In this document: positions 1-8,068 of the stretch, in pieces
Layout of the letters: each line of letters begins with the position of its first letter
How positions within the stretch are numbered: position 1 is the stretch's first letter
Source of the DNA: Georgenia subflava
GTDB taxonomy: Bacteria; Actinomycetota; Actinomycetes; Actinomycetales; Actinomycetaceae
Length of the DNA: 64,000 nt
Assembly: GCF_009193155.1 (NCBI RefSeq)
Contig: NZ_VUKD01000001.1
Coordinates: 930,001-994,000 of the forward strand
Direction of reading: 5' to 3'
Translations under genes and position numbers: made by a program
The notes under the pieces: model-generated
Databases searched by the model: none
What the model was told of the DNA's origin: nothing
What the model saw: only the letters and a program-made list of their open reading frames with translations

Positions 1-1242
1 GCCACCGACGACCTGGCGTCCGAGGCGGCCCGAGACCTGCCCCGCAACGGGCTGCGCCAGGTGGCGGCGAACGGGCTGCAGAGCATCGGCGACGAGATCG
101 TCAACGCCAAGACGGTCCTGCCCTGGCTCCTCAGCGCGCTCGGCGCACCCGGTGCCCTCGTGGGGCTGCTGGTTCCCGTCCGGGAGTCCGGGTCGATGCT
201 GCCCCAGGCGGCGCTCCTGCCATGGGTGCAGGGCCGCCGGGTGCGCAAGTGGGCTTGGGTGGCCGGTGCGGCGGGGCAGGCCGCGGCGACGGCGGTGATG
301 GCCGGTGCGGCGGCGACCGCGAGCGGGACCGCCGCCGGCGCCGTCGTGCTGGTGGCCCTCGCCGTCTTCGCGCTCGCCCGGGCGCTGACCTCCCTGGCCG
401 GCAAGGACGTCCTGGGCCGCACGGTGCCGAAGGGTCAGCGCGGCCAGATCACGGGGCTCGCCACGGTGCTGTCCGGCGTCGTCGCCATCACCGCGGGCCT
501 GGGCATCCGCCTGCTCGGAGGCGACGACGTCACACCCCTGGCCGTCCTGCTCGGTGCCGCCGCGCTGGCCTGGGTGGCGGCCACGGCTGTCTACGCGGGC
601 ATCCGTGAGCCGGCCGACGAACCGGTCGACCCCGGGCCCGACGACGTCGGCTGGCTGGGGAGATCGTGGGCGCTGCTGCGCTCGGACGTGACGTTCCGGC
701 GCTTCGTCGTGGTTCGCACCCTGCTGCTCGTCTCGGCGCTGAGCCCGCCGTTCATCGTGGCACTCGCGGCGCGGGGCGGGGGCGGGCTCGCCGGCCTCGG
801 CCCGTTCGTCATCGCCTCCGGCGTCGCGAGCCTCGTCGGCGGCCGCCTGTTCGGCCGCCTCGCCGACCGCTCGAGCCGCCGCGTGATGATCTGGGGCGCT
901 GCCACCGCGTCCGTCGTCGTCCTCGCCCTGCTGGCGCTGTACACGATCGGCGACGGCGCAGGTGCGGCCTGGATCTTCCCCCTCGGCTACCTGCTGCTGG
1001 CGCTGACGCACACCGGAGTGCGGGTGGCCCGAAAGACCTACGTCGTCGACATGGCGGAGGGTGACCGGCGCACGGAGTACGTGGCGGTCGCCAACACCGC
1101 CATGGGAGTGCTGCTGCTGGTGGCCGGGGCCGTCTCGAGCGGGCTCGCGCTCCTCGGCACCGAGGTGGCGCTCCTCTTCCTGGCGGCGCTGGGTCTGGCC
1201 GGGGTCGTCGCCGCACGGTCACTCCCCGAGGTGAGCAGCTGA
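1..1242 (+). CDS. MFS transporter, 5' end outside window
   Basis: The frame is open from base 1 with no stop, so the gene begins upstream; the GTG at 61 is only the first in-window start codon. The visible 413 residues contain about ten hydrophobic segments. They include a PVRESGSMLPQ stretch early and an RLADRSSRRVM loop further on, which resembles the cytoplasmic MFS loop motif. This fits an inner-membrane major facilitator. The substrate cannot be read from sequence. It ends at a TGA, converging on the amino-acid permease gene across a 236-bp gap that contains tandem repeats. Confidence 0.75.
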   Translation, partial: ATDDLASEAARDLPRNGLRQVAANGLQSIGDEIVNAKTVLPWLLSALGAPGALVGLLVPVRESGSMLPQAALLPWVQGRRVRKWAWVAGAAGQAAATAVMAGAAATASGTAAGAVVLVALAVFALARALTSLAGKDVLGRTVPKGQRGQITGLATVLSGVVAITAGLGIRLLGGDDVTPLAVLLGAAALAWVAATAVYAGIREPADEPVDPGPDDVGWLGRSWALLRSDVTFRRFVVVRTLLLVSALSPPFIVALAARGGGGLAGLGPFVIASGVASLVGGRLFGRLADRSSRRVMIWGAATASVVVLALLALYTIGDGAGAAWIFPLGYLLLALTHTGVRVARKTYVVDMAEGDRRTEYVAVANTAMGVLLLVAGAVSSGLALLGTEVALLFLAALGLAGVVAARSLPEVSS

Positions 1243-1317
1243 CCGCGGCGCCGCCGATGCGCTCGGACCGGCCAGCCCGTCGCCGAGTTCTGACGATCAG
1301 CGAAACAGGGGGGACAA

Positions 1318-1517
1318 CCGTCGAGAGGGCGACCGGGAGGGATCGCCGTCGGGAGGGCGACCCGGAGGATTACCGTCGGGACGGCGCCCGGGGAGAATCC
1401 CCGTCGGGAGCGCGACCGGGAGGATCGCCGTCGGGAGGGCGAAGCGAAAGGTCACCGTCGGGAGGGCGACGGGGAGGATCACCGTCGAGGGGGCGACTCG
1501 ATCCGCCTCGGTGAGAA
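1318..1517. repeat. Tandem 27-28 bp minisatellite
   Basis: About seven degenerate head-to-tail units start at 1318, 1346, 1373, 1401, 1428, 1455 and 1482. Each begins CCGTCGGGAGGGCGAC or a close variant; the last unit is longer (36 bp) and more diverged. They fill the gap between two convergent genes. The stop codon of the amino-acid permease (1479-1481) lies inside the sixth unit, so the last unit encodes the end of that protein. Unit lengths alternate between 27 and 28, so no long reading frame is kept across the array. Confidence 0.85.
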
Positions 1518-2858
1518 CCGTCGGGTGAGCAGATGGACGACCGCACCGGCCGCGAGGAGCAGGCCGCCGTAGACCCAGACCTGCACGGACTGCTGGCTGA
1601 GCAGCACCCCGCACGACACCAGCGCAAGCACGGGCAGGACCACGGGCGTGCGGAAGTGGTCGTGCTCGACCCGGTCGCGACGCAGGACCAGCACCGCGAG
1701 GTTGGTACTGACGAACACCACGAGCAGCAGCAGCACCACGGTCTCGGCCAGCACCGCGAGATCACCGACCAGCGTGAGGGCCACGGCCACGGCGGTCGTC
1801 ACCACGATCGCCACCCACGGCGTCCGGCGGCTGGGCAGCACCCGGGCGAGCGGGGCGGGCAGAAGTCCTTCCTCGGCCATGCCGTAGGCGAGGCGGCTGG
1901 CCATGATCATGGTCAGCAGCGCACCGTTGGCGACGGCGACCAGGGCGATCGCGCTGAACGCCCACCCCGGCACGGCGACGCCGCTGGCCTCGACGACGTC
2001 CAGCAACGGGCTCGACGACCCGGCCAGGTCGGCCGGCGGCATGATCACCGCGGACGCCACACCGATGAGTGCGTACACGACGCCGGCCACCGCCAGTGCA
2101 CCGAACAGGGCTCGCGGGTAGACACGGCTGACGTCCTGGACCTCCTCGGCCACGTTGGCGGACACCTCGAAGCCCACGAAGGAGTAGAACGCGATCAGCG
2201 CCCCGCCGAGGACCGCGGCCGGCACCCCGACGCCGTCCGGCACCTCGAGCACCCGGCCCGCGTCGCCGGCACCGCCACCGAAGGCTACGGCGACAACCAC
2301 GATCACGAGCACGAGGCCGGACACCTCGATGACGGTCATCGCCACGTTCGAGCGCACCGACTCCTTGATGCCGCGTGCGTTGACCAGCGCGAGCAGGACC
2401 AGGAAGACCGGCGCCGCGAGCGCCGTCGGGACGTCGATGAACGTGGCCAGGTAGTCACCCGCGAAGGCGATCGACAGGCCGGCGGCGCTGGTCACGCCGG
2501 CGGCGAGCATCGAGAAGCCGACGAGGAAGGACACGACCGGGCGGCCGAACGCCCGCTGGGCGAAGACGGCCGCCCCGCCGGCCCGCGGATACTTGGTGAC
2601 CAGCTCGGCGTAGCTCGAGGCGGTGAGCAGCGCCATCGCCAGCGCGAGCATGAGCGGCGCCCACATCATCCCGCCGGACTCGGCGGCGAGCTCACCCGCC
2701 AGGGCGTAGACCCCCGCACCGAGCACGTCGCCCAGGATGAACAGGAACAGCAACGGGCCGGTGATGCCCTTCTTCAGCCGTGAGGTCTGCTCGGGACGGG
2801 TGTCGGTGGTCACGGGCCAACGTTCGGGCCTGCCGTTGGGTGCGGCAACCTGAGGCAC
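1479..2858 (-). CDS. APC-superfamily amino-acid permease
   Basis: A 459-residue inner-membrane protein with about twelve hydrophobic segments. The first membrane segment carries the glycine-rich GDVLGAGVYAL stretch (residues 43-53) typical of the amino acid-polyamine-organocation superfamily, and an EVSANVAEE stretch follows TM6 as in related cationic amino-acid/APC carriers. It should be a proton-coupled amino-acid transporter; the substrate is unknown. The GTG start at 2858 is preceded by GGAGG at 9-nt spacing; an internal GTG at 2813 has no comparable site. The C-terminal residues are encoded by a unit of the downstream minisatellite. It is divergent from the arsR-type gene, with only 43 bp between starts. 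Confidence 0.85.
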   Translation of the reverse strand: MPQVAAPNGRPERWPVTTDTRPEQTSRLKKGITGPLLFLFILGDVLGAGVYALAGELAAESGGMMWAPLMLALAMALLTASSYAELVTKYPRAGGAAVFAQRAFGRPVVSFLVGFSMLAAGVTSAAGLSIAFAGDYLATFIDVPTALAAPVFLVLLALVNARGIKESVRSNVAMTVIEVSGLVLVIVVVAVAFGGGAGDAGRVLEVPDGVGVPAAVLGGALIAFYSFVGFEVSANVAEEVQDVSRVYPRALFGALAVAGVVYALIGVASAVIMPPADLAGSSSPLLDVVEASGVAVPGWAFSAIALVAVANGALLTMIMASRLAYGMAEEGLLPAPLARVLPSRRTPWVAIVVTTAVAVALTLVGDLAVLAETVVLLLLVVFVSTNLAVLVLRRDRVEHDHFRTPVVLPVLALVSCGVLLSQQSVQVWVYGGLLLAAGAVVHLLTRRFSPRRIESPPRR

Positions 2859-2901
2859 CTTGCCCGGCCTCCGCCGCCGCGATATCGGCTAGCATCGTCG
2901 T

Positions 2902-3309
2902 ATGGCGATGACAACGACCGTGCGCGATAGCCGAGCGACGCAAGATTCGACGGACGCGCCGGAGGCGGTAGCGGGTCCGGCCTCGCTCGACCCCGCGGCG
3001 GCGTTGTTCCACAGCCTGTCGGACCCCACGCGGCTGCGGATCCTCCAGCACCTGACCGCCGGGGAGCACCGGGTCCGCGACCTCACAGAGCATCTGGGCC
3101 TGGCGCAGTCCACGGTCAGCACGCACCTGAGCTGCCTCAGGGACTGCGGCCTGGTGACCTCCCGCCCGGTAGGCCGCGCGTCGCTGTTCTCCCTGACCAC
3201 CGAGCCGGAGCTGCTGGCGGTCCTCCGCGCCGCCGAGACGCTCCTGGGCGCCACCGGCTACGCCGTCACGCTGTGCTCGACCAACGGCTTGGCGCAGGCC
3301 GACGCATGA
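2902..3309 (+). CDS. ArsR/SmtB metal sensor, CmtR-like
   Basis: A 135-residue winged-helix repressor. The recognition-helix region contains LSCLRDCGLV, placing Cys78 and Cys82 four residues apart, and a third Cys125 lies near the C-terminus. This pattern matches CmtR, the mycobacterial Cd(II)/Pb(II) sensor, which uses Cys57, Cys61 and a C-terminal Cys102. It probably represses itself and the CDF exporter downstream and releases DNA when it binds soft metals. The ATG at 2902 follows a TAGCAT -10-like box (2890-2895) by 6 nt, so the mRNA is probably leaderless. Its stop overlaps the start of a 20-codon ORF that leads into the exporter. Confidence 0.85.
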   Translation: MAMTTTVRDSRATQDSTDAPEAVAGPASLDPAAALFHSLSDPTRLRILQHLTAGEHRVRDLTEHLGLAQSTVSTHLSCLRDCGLVTSRPVGRASLFSLTTEPELLAVLRAAETLLGATGYAVTLCSTNGLAQADA

Positions 3310-3368
3310 CCACGACACCGACCGACGCACACACGGTCGACGACCACGACGGCGGCGGCCGGCTGTGA
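3306..3368 (+). CDS. 20-codon linking ORF between arsR-like and CDF genes
   Basis: The ATG at 3306 overlaps the arsR-like stop (ATGA), and its TGA at 3366-3368 overlaps the GTG start of the CDF gene (GTGA). It encodes 20 residues, rich in Thr and Asp and with two His. Two readings are possible: a real coupling peptide that passes ribosomes to the exporter by stop-restart, or the displaced N-terminus of the exporter after a 1-nt indel. The second ArsR-CDF pair in this window joins by a direct ATGA overlap, which makes the indel explanation plausible. I see no other evidence that the peptide has a function. Confidence 0.45.
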   Translation: MTTTPTDAHTVDDHDGGGRL

Positions 3369-4267
3369 GCCACGACCACCATCACGCAGCGAACCGGCGA
3401 CGCCTCGCGATCGCCCTGACGATCACGGCGACGATCCTGCTCGTCGAGGTCGTGGGTGCCTGGTGGACGGGGAGCCTCGCGCTGCTGGTGGACGCCGGGC
3501 ACATGCTCACCGACACCGGTGGGCTCGTCATGGCCCTGACGGCGGCGACGCTCGCCCTGCGGCCGGCGACGGCGCAGCGGACCTGGGGCTACCGGCGGGC
3601 CGAGGTGCTGGCCGCCGCCGCGCAGGCCCTGGTGCTCTTCGGCGTCGGGATCTACGCCTTCGTCGAAGGTGTGCGGCGACTGGTCGCGCCACCCGAGGTG
3701 CCCGCCGACGGCCTGCTGCTCTTCGGCGTCCTCGGCCTGGCCGGCAACGTCGCCGCCATCGTGGTGCTCAGCGCCGGACGGTCGACGAACCTCAACATGC
3801 GCGCGGCCTTCCTGGAGGTCGTCAACGACGCGCTCGGCTCGGTCGCCGTCATCGTCAGCGCCGTGGTCATCGCCGCCACGGGCTATCTGCGGGCCGACGC
3901 CCTCGCCGGGATGTTCATCAGCGTCCTCATCGTCCCGCGCACGGTGATGCTGCTGCGCGAGAGCACCCACGTGCTGCTGGAGGCGACGCCGCGCGGGCTG
4001 GACCTGGACGACGTGCGCCGGCACATCCTCGGTCTGGAGCACGTGGTGGACGTGCACGACCTGCACGCCTCGCAGATCGCCACGGGGCTGCCCGTGCTCA
4101 GCGCGCACGTGGTGCTGGACGACTCCTGCTTCCACGACGGGCACGCCCCCCGGGTGCTCGACCAGCTCCAGGCGTGCGTCGCCCAGCACTTCGCCGTCAG
4201 CGTGGAGCACTCCACGTTCCAGCTCGAGCCCGCCGCACACGGCACGCACGAGCCGGGCGCGCACTGA
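3365..4267 (+). CDS. Cation diffusion facilitator (CDF) metal exporter
   Basis: A 300-residue CDF antiporter: a short His-rich N-terminus (HDHHH), six membrane segments, and a cytoplasmic C-terminal domain with scattered His and Cys. TM2 carries the expected H46-x3-D50. In TM5 the usual HxxxD is E151-x3-D155, so one of the four canonical transport-site ligands is Glu instead of His. Such carriers export divalent metal in exchange for protons. Co-transcription with a CmtR-like Cd/Pb sensor suggests a soft or toxic metal, but this is inference. The GTG start overlaps the stop of the upstream 20-codon ORF, so translation is probably coupled. Confidence 0.87.
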   Translation: MSHDHHHAANRRRLAIALTITATILLVEVVGAWWTGSLALLVDAGHMLTDTGGLVMALTAATLALRPATAQRTWGYRRAEVLAAAAQALVLFGVGIYAFVEGVRRLVAPPEVPADGLLLFGVLGLAGNVAAIVVLSAGRSTNLNMRAAFLEVVNDALGSVAVIVSAVVIAATGYLRADALAGMFISVLIVPRTVMLLRESTHVLLEATPRGLDLDDVRRHILGLEHVVDVHDLHASQIATGLPVLSAHVVLDDSCFHDGHAPRVLDQLQACVAQHFAVSVEHSTFQLEPAAHGTHEPGAH

Positions 4268-4291
4268 GCCCGGACGTTCGCCGACGCCGCG

Positions 4292-6595
4292 CTAGCTCCG
4301 CACGGCCGCCGGAGCCGGTTCCGTTGCCGCCACCTCGGTGCCGAGCGCGGCCGCCGTACCGGCGTCGGGGCTCAGGTCCAGCCGCCGGAGCAGCTGGGCG
4401 TTCAGCGCCACCACCACGGTGGACAAGGACATCAGCAGCGCACCGACCGCCATCGGCATGACGAACCCGACGGGCGCGAGCACGCCGGCCGCCAGAGGCA
4501 CCGCCGCGAGGTTGTACCCGGCGGCCCACCAGAGGTTCTGCTTCATCTTGCGGTAAGCGGCACGCGAGAGCTGGATGACCGAGAGCACCGAGCGAGGGTC
4601 GTCGGAGGCGAGCACGACACCGGCAGAGGCGATGGCCACGTCGGTGCCGGCCCCGATGGCGATCCCCACGTCCGCCTGGGCGAGCGCGGGAGCGTCGTTG
4701 ACGCCGTCGCCGACCATCGCGACGGTCCGACCGTCGCGCTGGAGCTCGGCGACCTTCTCGCTCTTGTGCTCGGGACGCACCCCGGCGAAGACCTGGTCGA
4801 TCCCGAGGTCGGCGGCGACGGCCCGGGCGACCGGTTCGGCGTCGCCGGTGATCATCACGACGTGGAGGCCGAGGGCGTGCAAGGCGTCCACGGCCTGCCG
4901 AGACTCGGGTCGCACGTCGTCCGCGAGCGCGAGGGCGCCGGCGACCGCGCCGTCCACCAGGACGTGGAGCACCGTCGCACCGTCCGCGGCCCACGAGTCG
5001 GTGGCCTGGAGCGCGGACCGGTCCTGCTCGTGCAGCAGCGCGGGGCCGCCGACGTGAACGGTGCGACCACCGACTGCGCCAGTGACGCCGACGCCGGTCC
5101 GGGACCTGATGTCCTCGGCGCGGGGGACGACGAGACCGCGCTGTGCCGCGGCGGCGACGATCGCCCGGGCGAGCGGGTGCTCGCTGTCTGCCTCCACCGC
5201 GGCAGCGAGCGCGACGACCTCGTCATGATCCGCGCCGTCGGCGCCGGTCACGTGGGTGACGACGGGCTCACCCCTGGTGAGGGTGCCGGTCTTGTCGAAG
5301 AGCGCCGCGTCGACCGTCCGCATGCGTTCGAGCGCCATGCGGTCCTTGACCAGCACCCCGCCGCGCGCAGCGCGCTCGGTGGCGATGGACACCACGAGCG
5401 GGATCGCCAGGCCGAGAGCGTGCGGGCACGCGATGACGAGCACCGTGATGACGCGTATCCAGGCCTGCTCCGGCGTCCCGACGAGCAACCACACGACCAG
5501 GGTGATCGCAGCCGCGCCGAGGGCGAACCAGAAGAGCCAGCCGGCGGCTCGGTCGGCGAGCCGCTGGGCCCGGCTGCCAGAGGACTGCGCCTCGGCGACG
5601 AGGCGGCCGATCCCGGCCAGAGCGGTGTCGTCACCGACAGCTGTGACACGCACCCGGAGGGCGTTGTCGGTGGCGACCGTGCCGGCGACCACCCGGTCAC
5701 CGACCCCGCGACGCACGGGGGCGGACTCCCCGGTGATCATCGACTCGTCGACGTCGGCCCCGCCGTCGACCACCTCGCCGTCCGCAGGGACGCGGCCGCC
5801 GGGCCGGACGATGACGACCTCACCGAGCCGGAGGTCGGCCGGTGAGACCGTGACGACGTCGTCCCCGTCGATCTTCTCGACCTCGTCCGGGAGAAGGGCC
5901 GCCAGCGAGTCCAGCGCGGAGGACGTCTGCGCGAGCGAGCGCATCTCGATCCAGTGGCCGAGCAGCATGATCACGACCAGGAGGGCGAGCTCCCACCAGA
6001 ACTCGAGCTCGTGGGAGAGCAGCCCGAGCCGCGCGCCCCAGGAGGCGACGAAGGCGACGGTGATCGCCATGCCGATCAGCAGCATCATCCCGGGCTTGCG
6101 GGCCCGCAGCTCGCTGACGGCACCGGTCAGGAAAGGCTGACCGCCCCAGACATAGATGACCGTGCCCAGGATCGGGGCGACCCAGGTGACTCCCGCGACG
6201 TCGGGGAGCTGGTAGCCCAGGATCTCGGCGAACATCGGGCTGAGCAGGACCGTCGGGACAGCGATCACGAGCATGATCCAGAACAGCCGTCGGAACTGGC
6301 CGACGTGGTCGCCGTGCCCGCCATGCCCGCCGTGACCGCCGTGCGCGTCATGGCCGGCATGCGCGTCGTGACCGGCGTGCGCATCGTGACCGCCGTGCGA
6401 GTCGTGGCCGGCGTGCGCATCGTGACCGCCGTGGCCGGCATGCGCGTCGTGACCGCCGTGCGAGTCGTGGCCGGCGTGCGCATCGTGACCGCCGTCGGCC
6501 CCGTCCGCCTCGTGCATCGCCTCGGCGTCGATGCCGCCGTGCCGGTCGTGCTCCGCGGGCGCCGAGTCGTGCTGATCATCGAGCTCGTGACGCAT
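4292..6595 (-). CDS. copB: CopB-type copper-exporting P1B-3 ATPase
   Basis: A 767-residue heavy-metal P-type ATPase. From N- to C-terminus it has a His-rich tail (residues about 8-97, repeats of GHDAHA and GHDSHG), TGES actuator loop, CPH transmembrane motif (instead of CPC), DKTGT phosphorylation site, SEHPLA and GDGVNDAP. The CPH motif, the last-helix MSLSTVVVALN and the lack of a CxxC metal-binding domain place it in subgroup P1B-3 (CopB, Cu/Ag export). A promoter with a CsoR-type operator lies 36-61 nt upstream, so copper induction is likely. A copper-storage protein gene lies just upstream on the same strand. The symbol is by family; metal specificity is untested. Confidence 0.92.
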   Translation of the reverse strand: MRHELDDQHDSAPAEHDRHGGIDAEAMHEADGADGGHDAHAGHDSHGGHDAHAGHGGHDAHAGHDSHGGHDAHAGHDAHAGHDAHGGHGGHGGHGDHVGQFRRLFWIMLVIAVPTVLLSPMFAEILGYQLPDVAGVTWVAPILGTVIYVWGGQPFLTGAVSELRARKPGMMLLIGMAITVAFVASWGARLGLLSHELEFWWELALLVVIMLLGHWIEMRSLAQTSSALDSLAALLPDEVEKIDGDDVVTVSPADLRLGEVVIVRPGGRVPADGEVVDGGADVDESMITGESAPVRRGVGDRVVAGTVATDNALRVRVTAVGDDTALAGIGRLVAEAQSSGSRAQRLADRAAGWLFWFALGAAAITLVVWLLVGTPEQAWIRVITVLVIACPHALGLAIPLVVSIATERAARGGVLVKDRMALERMRTVDAALFDKTGTLTRGEPVVTHVTGADGADHDEVVALAAAVEADSEHPLARAIVAAAAQRGLVVPRAEDIRSRTGVGVTGAVGGRTVHVGGPALLHEQDRSALQATDSWAADGATVLHVLVDGAVAGALALADDVRPESRQAVDALHALGLHVVMITGDAEPVARAVAADLGIDQVFAGVRPEHKSEKVAELQRDGRTVAMVGDGVNDAPALAQADVGIAIGAGTDVAIASAGVVLASDDPRSVLSVIQLSRAAYRKMKQNLWWAAGYNLAAVPLAAGVLAPVGFVMPMAVGALLMSLSTVVVALNAQLLRRLDLSPDAGTAAALGTEVAATEPAPAAVRS
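6305..6490 (-). repeat. In-frame 18-bp repeats encoding His-rich tail of CopB
   Basis: Within the copB coding sequence, hexapeptides GHDAHA, GHDSHG and close variants repeat from about residue 36 to 97. They contribute most of the roughly thirty histidines before the first membrane segment. Such tails bind metal in CopB-like ATPases. The near-identical DNA units could change copy number by slippage. Confidence 0.85.
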
Positions 6596-6628
6596 AAGCC
6601 CTCACCGCTTCCGTTCGCTCCAACCTCA

Positions 6629-6656
6629 ACCATACCCCCCTGGGGTATGCAAGCAA
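6629..6656 (-). promoter_or_regulatory. copB promoter with CsoR-type operator
   Basis: On the minus strand, -35 TTGCTT (6651-6656) and -10 TATGGT (6629-6634) are 16 bp apart. The spacer and its edges hold an 8-3-8 inverted repeat (6631-6649) with arms CATACCCC and GGGGTATG. This matches the ATACCCC-n-GGGGTAT core bound by actinobacterial CsoR copper repressors. A repressor bound there would block RNA polymerase until Cu(I) releases it. No csoR gene lies in this window. Confidence 0.85.
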
Positions 6657-6784
6657 ACGCCGTCACCGAAGATGGCTATTCCCGCGACCTGCAGTCTCGC
6701 GTCAAGCCGGCATCGACGGGTCCGTCGGACGCTACGTCGACGCCGGCGGTCGGAGCAGTACCCGCGACCGCGGCGCCGAGCCGG

Positions 6785-7183
6785 TCACGCCATGGTGGTC
6801 AGCAGCTCCGTGCAGACCTTCTCGCACGCCCGGCACGCCTCCGCGCACACCCGGCAGTGCTCATGCATCTCGGCGTGCGACTCACACTCGTCGCCGCAGG
6901 TCCGGCACGCCACGACGCACGCCTGGAGCTGCGCCCGGACGAGGGCGTCGTCCGTTCCGGTCTGACGTGAGAGCAGCCGCAACGTGGTGGCACACACGTC
7001 CGCACAGTCCAGGTCGGTACGGATACATCGGCGCAGCTCGGCGACCATCTCCTCGGCGAGACAGGCGTCAGCGCAGGTGGTGCAGGCCTGTGCGCACTCG
7101 GCCAGCGCGTCGATCGCCCGGGCGAGGAGTGCGGTGTCCCCGGCTGCGCCGGGGTGGCTGGCAAGCATGTCGTCGGTTCGCAC
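6785..7183 (-). CDS. Cys-rich four-helix copper-storage protein (Csp/DUF326-like)
   Basis: A 132-residue protein packed with CxxC and CxxxC pairs (CAQAC, CTTC, CADAC, CADVC, CVVAC, CRTC, CGDEC, CRVC, CAEAC, CRAC, CEKVC). This is the pattern of copper-storage proteins whose Cys residues line the inside of a four-helix bundle and hold many Cu(I) ions. There is no signal peptide, as in the cytosolic Csp3 type. The GTG at 7183 is chosen because GGAGG lies 5 nt upstream; the ATG at 7168 is an alternative. It sits upstream of copB on the same strand, separated by 189 bp containing the CsoR-type promoter, so storage and export are encoded together but probably transcribed separately. Confidence 0.85.
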   Translation of the reverse strand: MRTDDMLASHPGAAGDTALLARAIDALAECAQACTTCADACLAEEMVAELRRCIRTDLDCADVCATTLRLLSRQTGTDDALVRAQLQACVVACRTCGDECESHAEMHEHCRVCAEACRACEKVCTELLTTMA

Positions 7184-7206
7184 GAGGTCCTCCGTCGGTT
7201 CCAGGA

Positions 7207-7236
7207 CGCACCGAACGGTGCGCGCTCTCGACGGTA
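7207..7236 (-). promoter_or_regulatory. Palindrome and -10 box upstream of the copper-storage gene
   Basis: A perfect 7-2-7 inverted repeat (7207-7222; arms CGCACCG and CGGTGCG around AA) lies just downstream of a minus-strand TACCGT (7231-7236). If TACCGT is the -10 element, the palindrome sits at the transcription start or early leader. It could be an operator or a hairpin. It does not resemble the CsoR-type site at copB. Confidence 0.45.
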
Positions 7237-7361
7237 GGCAGCGCAGTGCGACGGCGCATCCGGGTGGCGGGGCACACCTGCCGGTGCGGAGCACGCCCGG
7301 ACGGGCGCACGCTCCAGAACGGCGGCCTCAGCCGCCACCGCAGCGGTGTCACAATCCCACG

Positions 7362-7871
7362 GTGAGCACAGACCGGACACCGCCCGCCGCCCTGGACACC
7401 GCGGCCGCGACGGCGATGTGGGCGCAGTACTCGGCCGCCCGACCCGACGTCGTGCGGTCGTCGCCCGAGTACACGATCGACCGGTTCGGCGACTCCGTGG
7501 AGCTCTCCGACGCGCTCCTCGGTCTGGTCGTGCACGGGTCGAAGCGGGCCACCGCGGACCTGGTCGACGAGTTCGCGGCGCGCGGCGAGGAGCTCCCCCG
7601 CCTCGGCTCGCACTGGATCGCGTGCGACGGCTCCGGCGTCCCGCGCGTGGTGCTCCGCAGCGTGGAGCTGCGGGTCGGGACGATCTCGAGCGCCGACGAG
7701 GCCTTCGCGCGGGACGAGGGCGAGGACGACCGCACGCTCGCGTCCTGGCTCACCGAGCACCGCCGGTACTGGACGCGCACCTGCGCGGCCCGCGGGGCGA
7801 CCTTCACCGACACAGACGAGATCGTCTTCGAACGCTTCCGGGTGGTGTGGCCGCCCGAGCTCGCCGACTGA
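7362..7871 (+). CDS. ASCH-domain protein
   Basis: A 169-residue protein resembling the YhfF-like ASCH family: GSKRATADLVDEF near residues 60-72, an RVVLRSVELRVGT strand and an EHRRYW helix. ASCH is a PUA-like beta-barrel; several members bind RNA or modified nucleosides, but I cannot assign a substrate. The GTG start follows a CACAAT -10-like box by 7 nt, which favours a leaderless mRNA; an upstream in-frame extension runs through non-coding-looking sequence. A paralogue lies at 20330-20860. Confidence 0.75.
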   Translation: MSTDRTPPAALDTAAATAMWAQYSAARPDVVRSSPEYTIDRFGDSVELSDALLGLVVHGSKRATADLVDEFAARGEELPRLGSHWIACDGSGVPRVVLRSVELRVGTISSADEAFARDEGEDDRTLASWLTEHRRYWTRTCAARGATFTDTDEIVFERFRVVWPPELAD

Positions 7872-7896
7872 CCGCACCGGGACGAGTCCCATCGCT

Positions 7897-8063
7897 CCCG
7901 GGTCCCCGCCCGGGCCGGTTCACCACTCAGGCCCGGTCCTCGCCCGGGCCCGGTCCCCACACGGGCCGAGCACGTGCGTCGTGGCCGAGGCAGTGATCTG
8001 CAGCCGACGTTCTCGGCGCACGGGCTGGCGGGCAGGCGGCCTGGCGGGCTGGCGGGCTGGCGT
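7897..8063. repeat. Low-complexity GC-rich gap between convergent genes
   Basis: The 197-bp gap between the ASCH gene and metE contains repeated CCCGGGCCGGT-like words (about 7909-7965) that could pair as hairpins. It also has about five degenerate copies of the octamer GGGCTGGC (about 8022-8063). No T-tract terminator is seen. The hairpin-forming part could end transcription from either side. Confidence 0.5.
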
Positions 8064-8068
8064 GCGGG

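Noticed and set aside
2880-2920. An operator palindrome at the CmtR-like gene start
   Set aside because: Only short fragments (CGATATCG, CATCG/CGATG) pair; none is strong enough to call.
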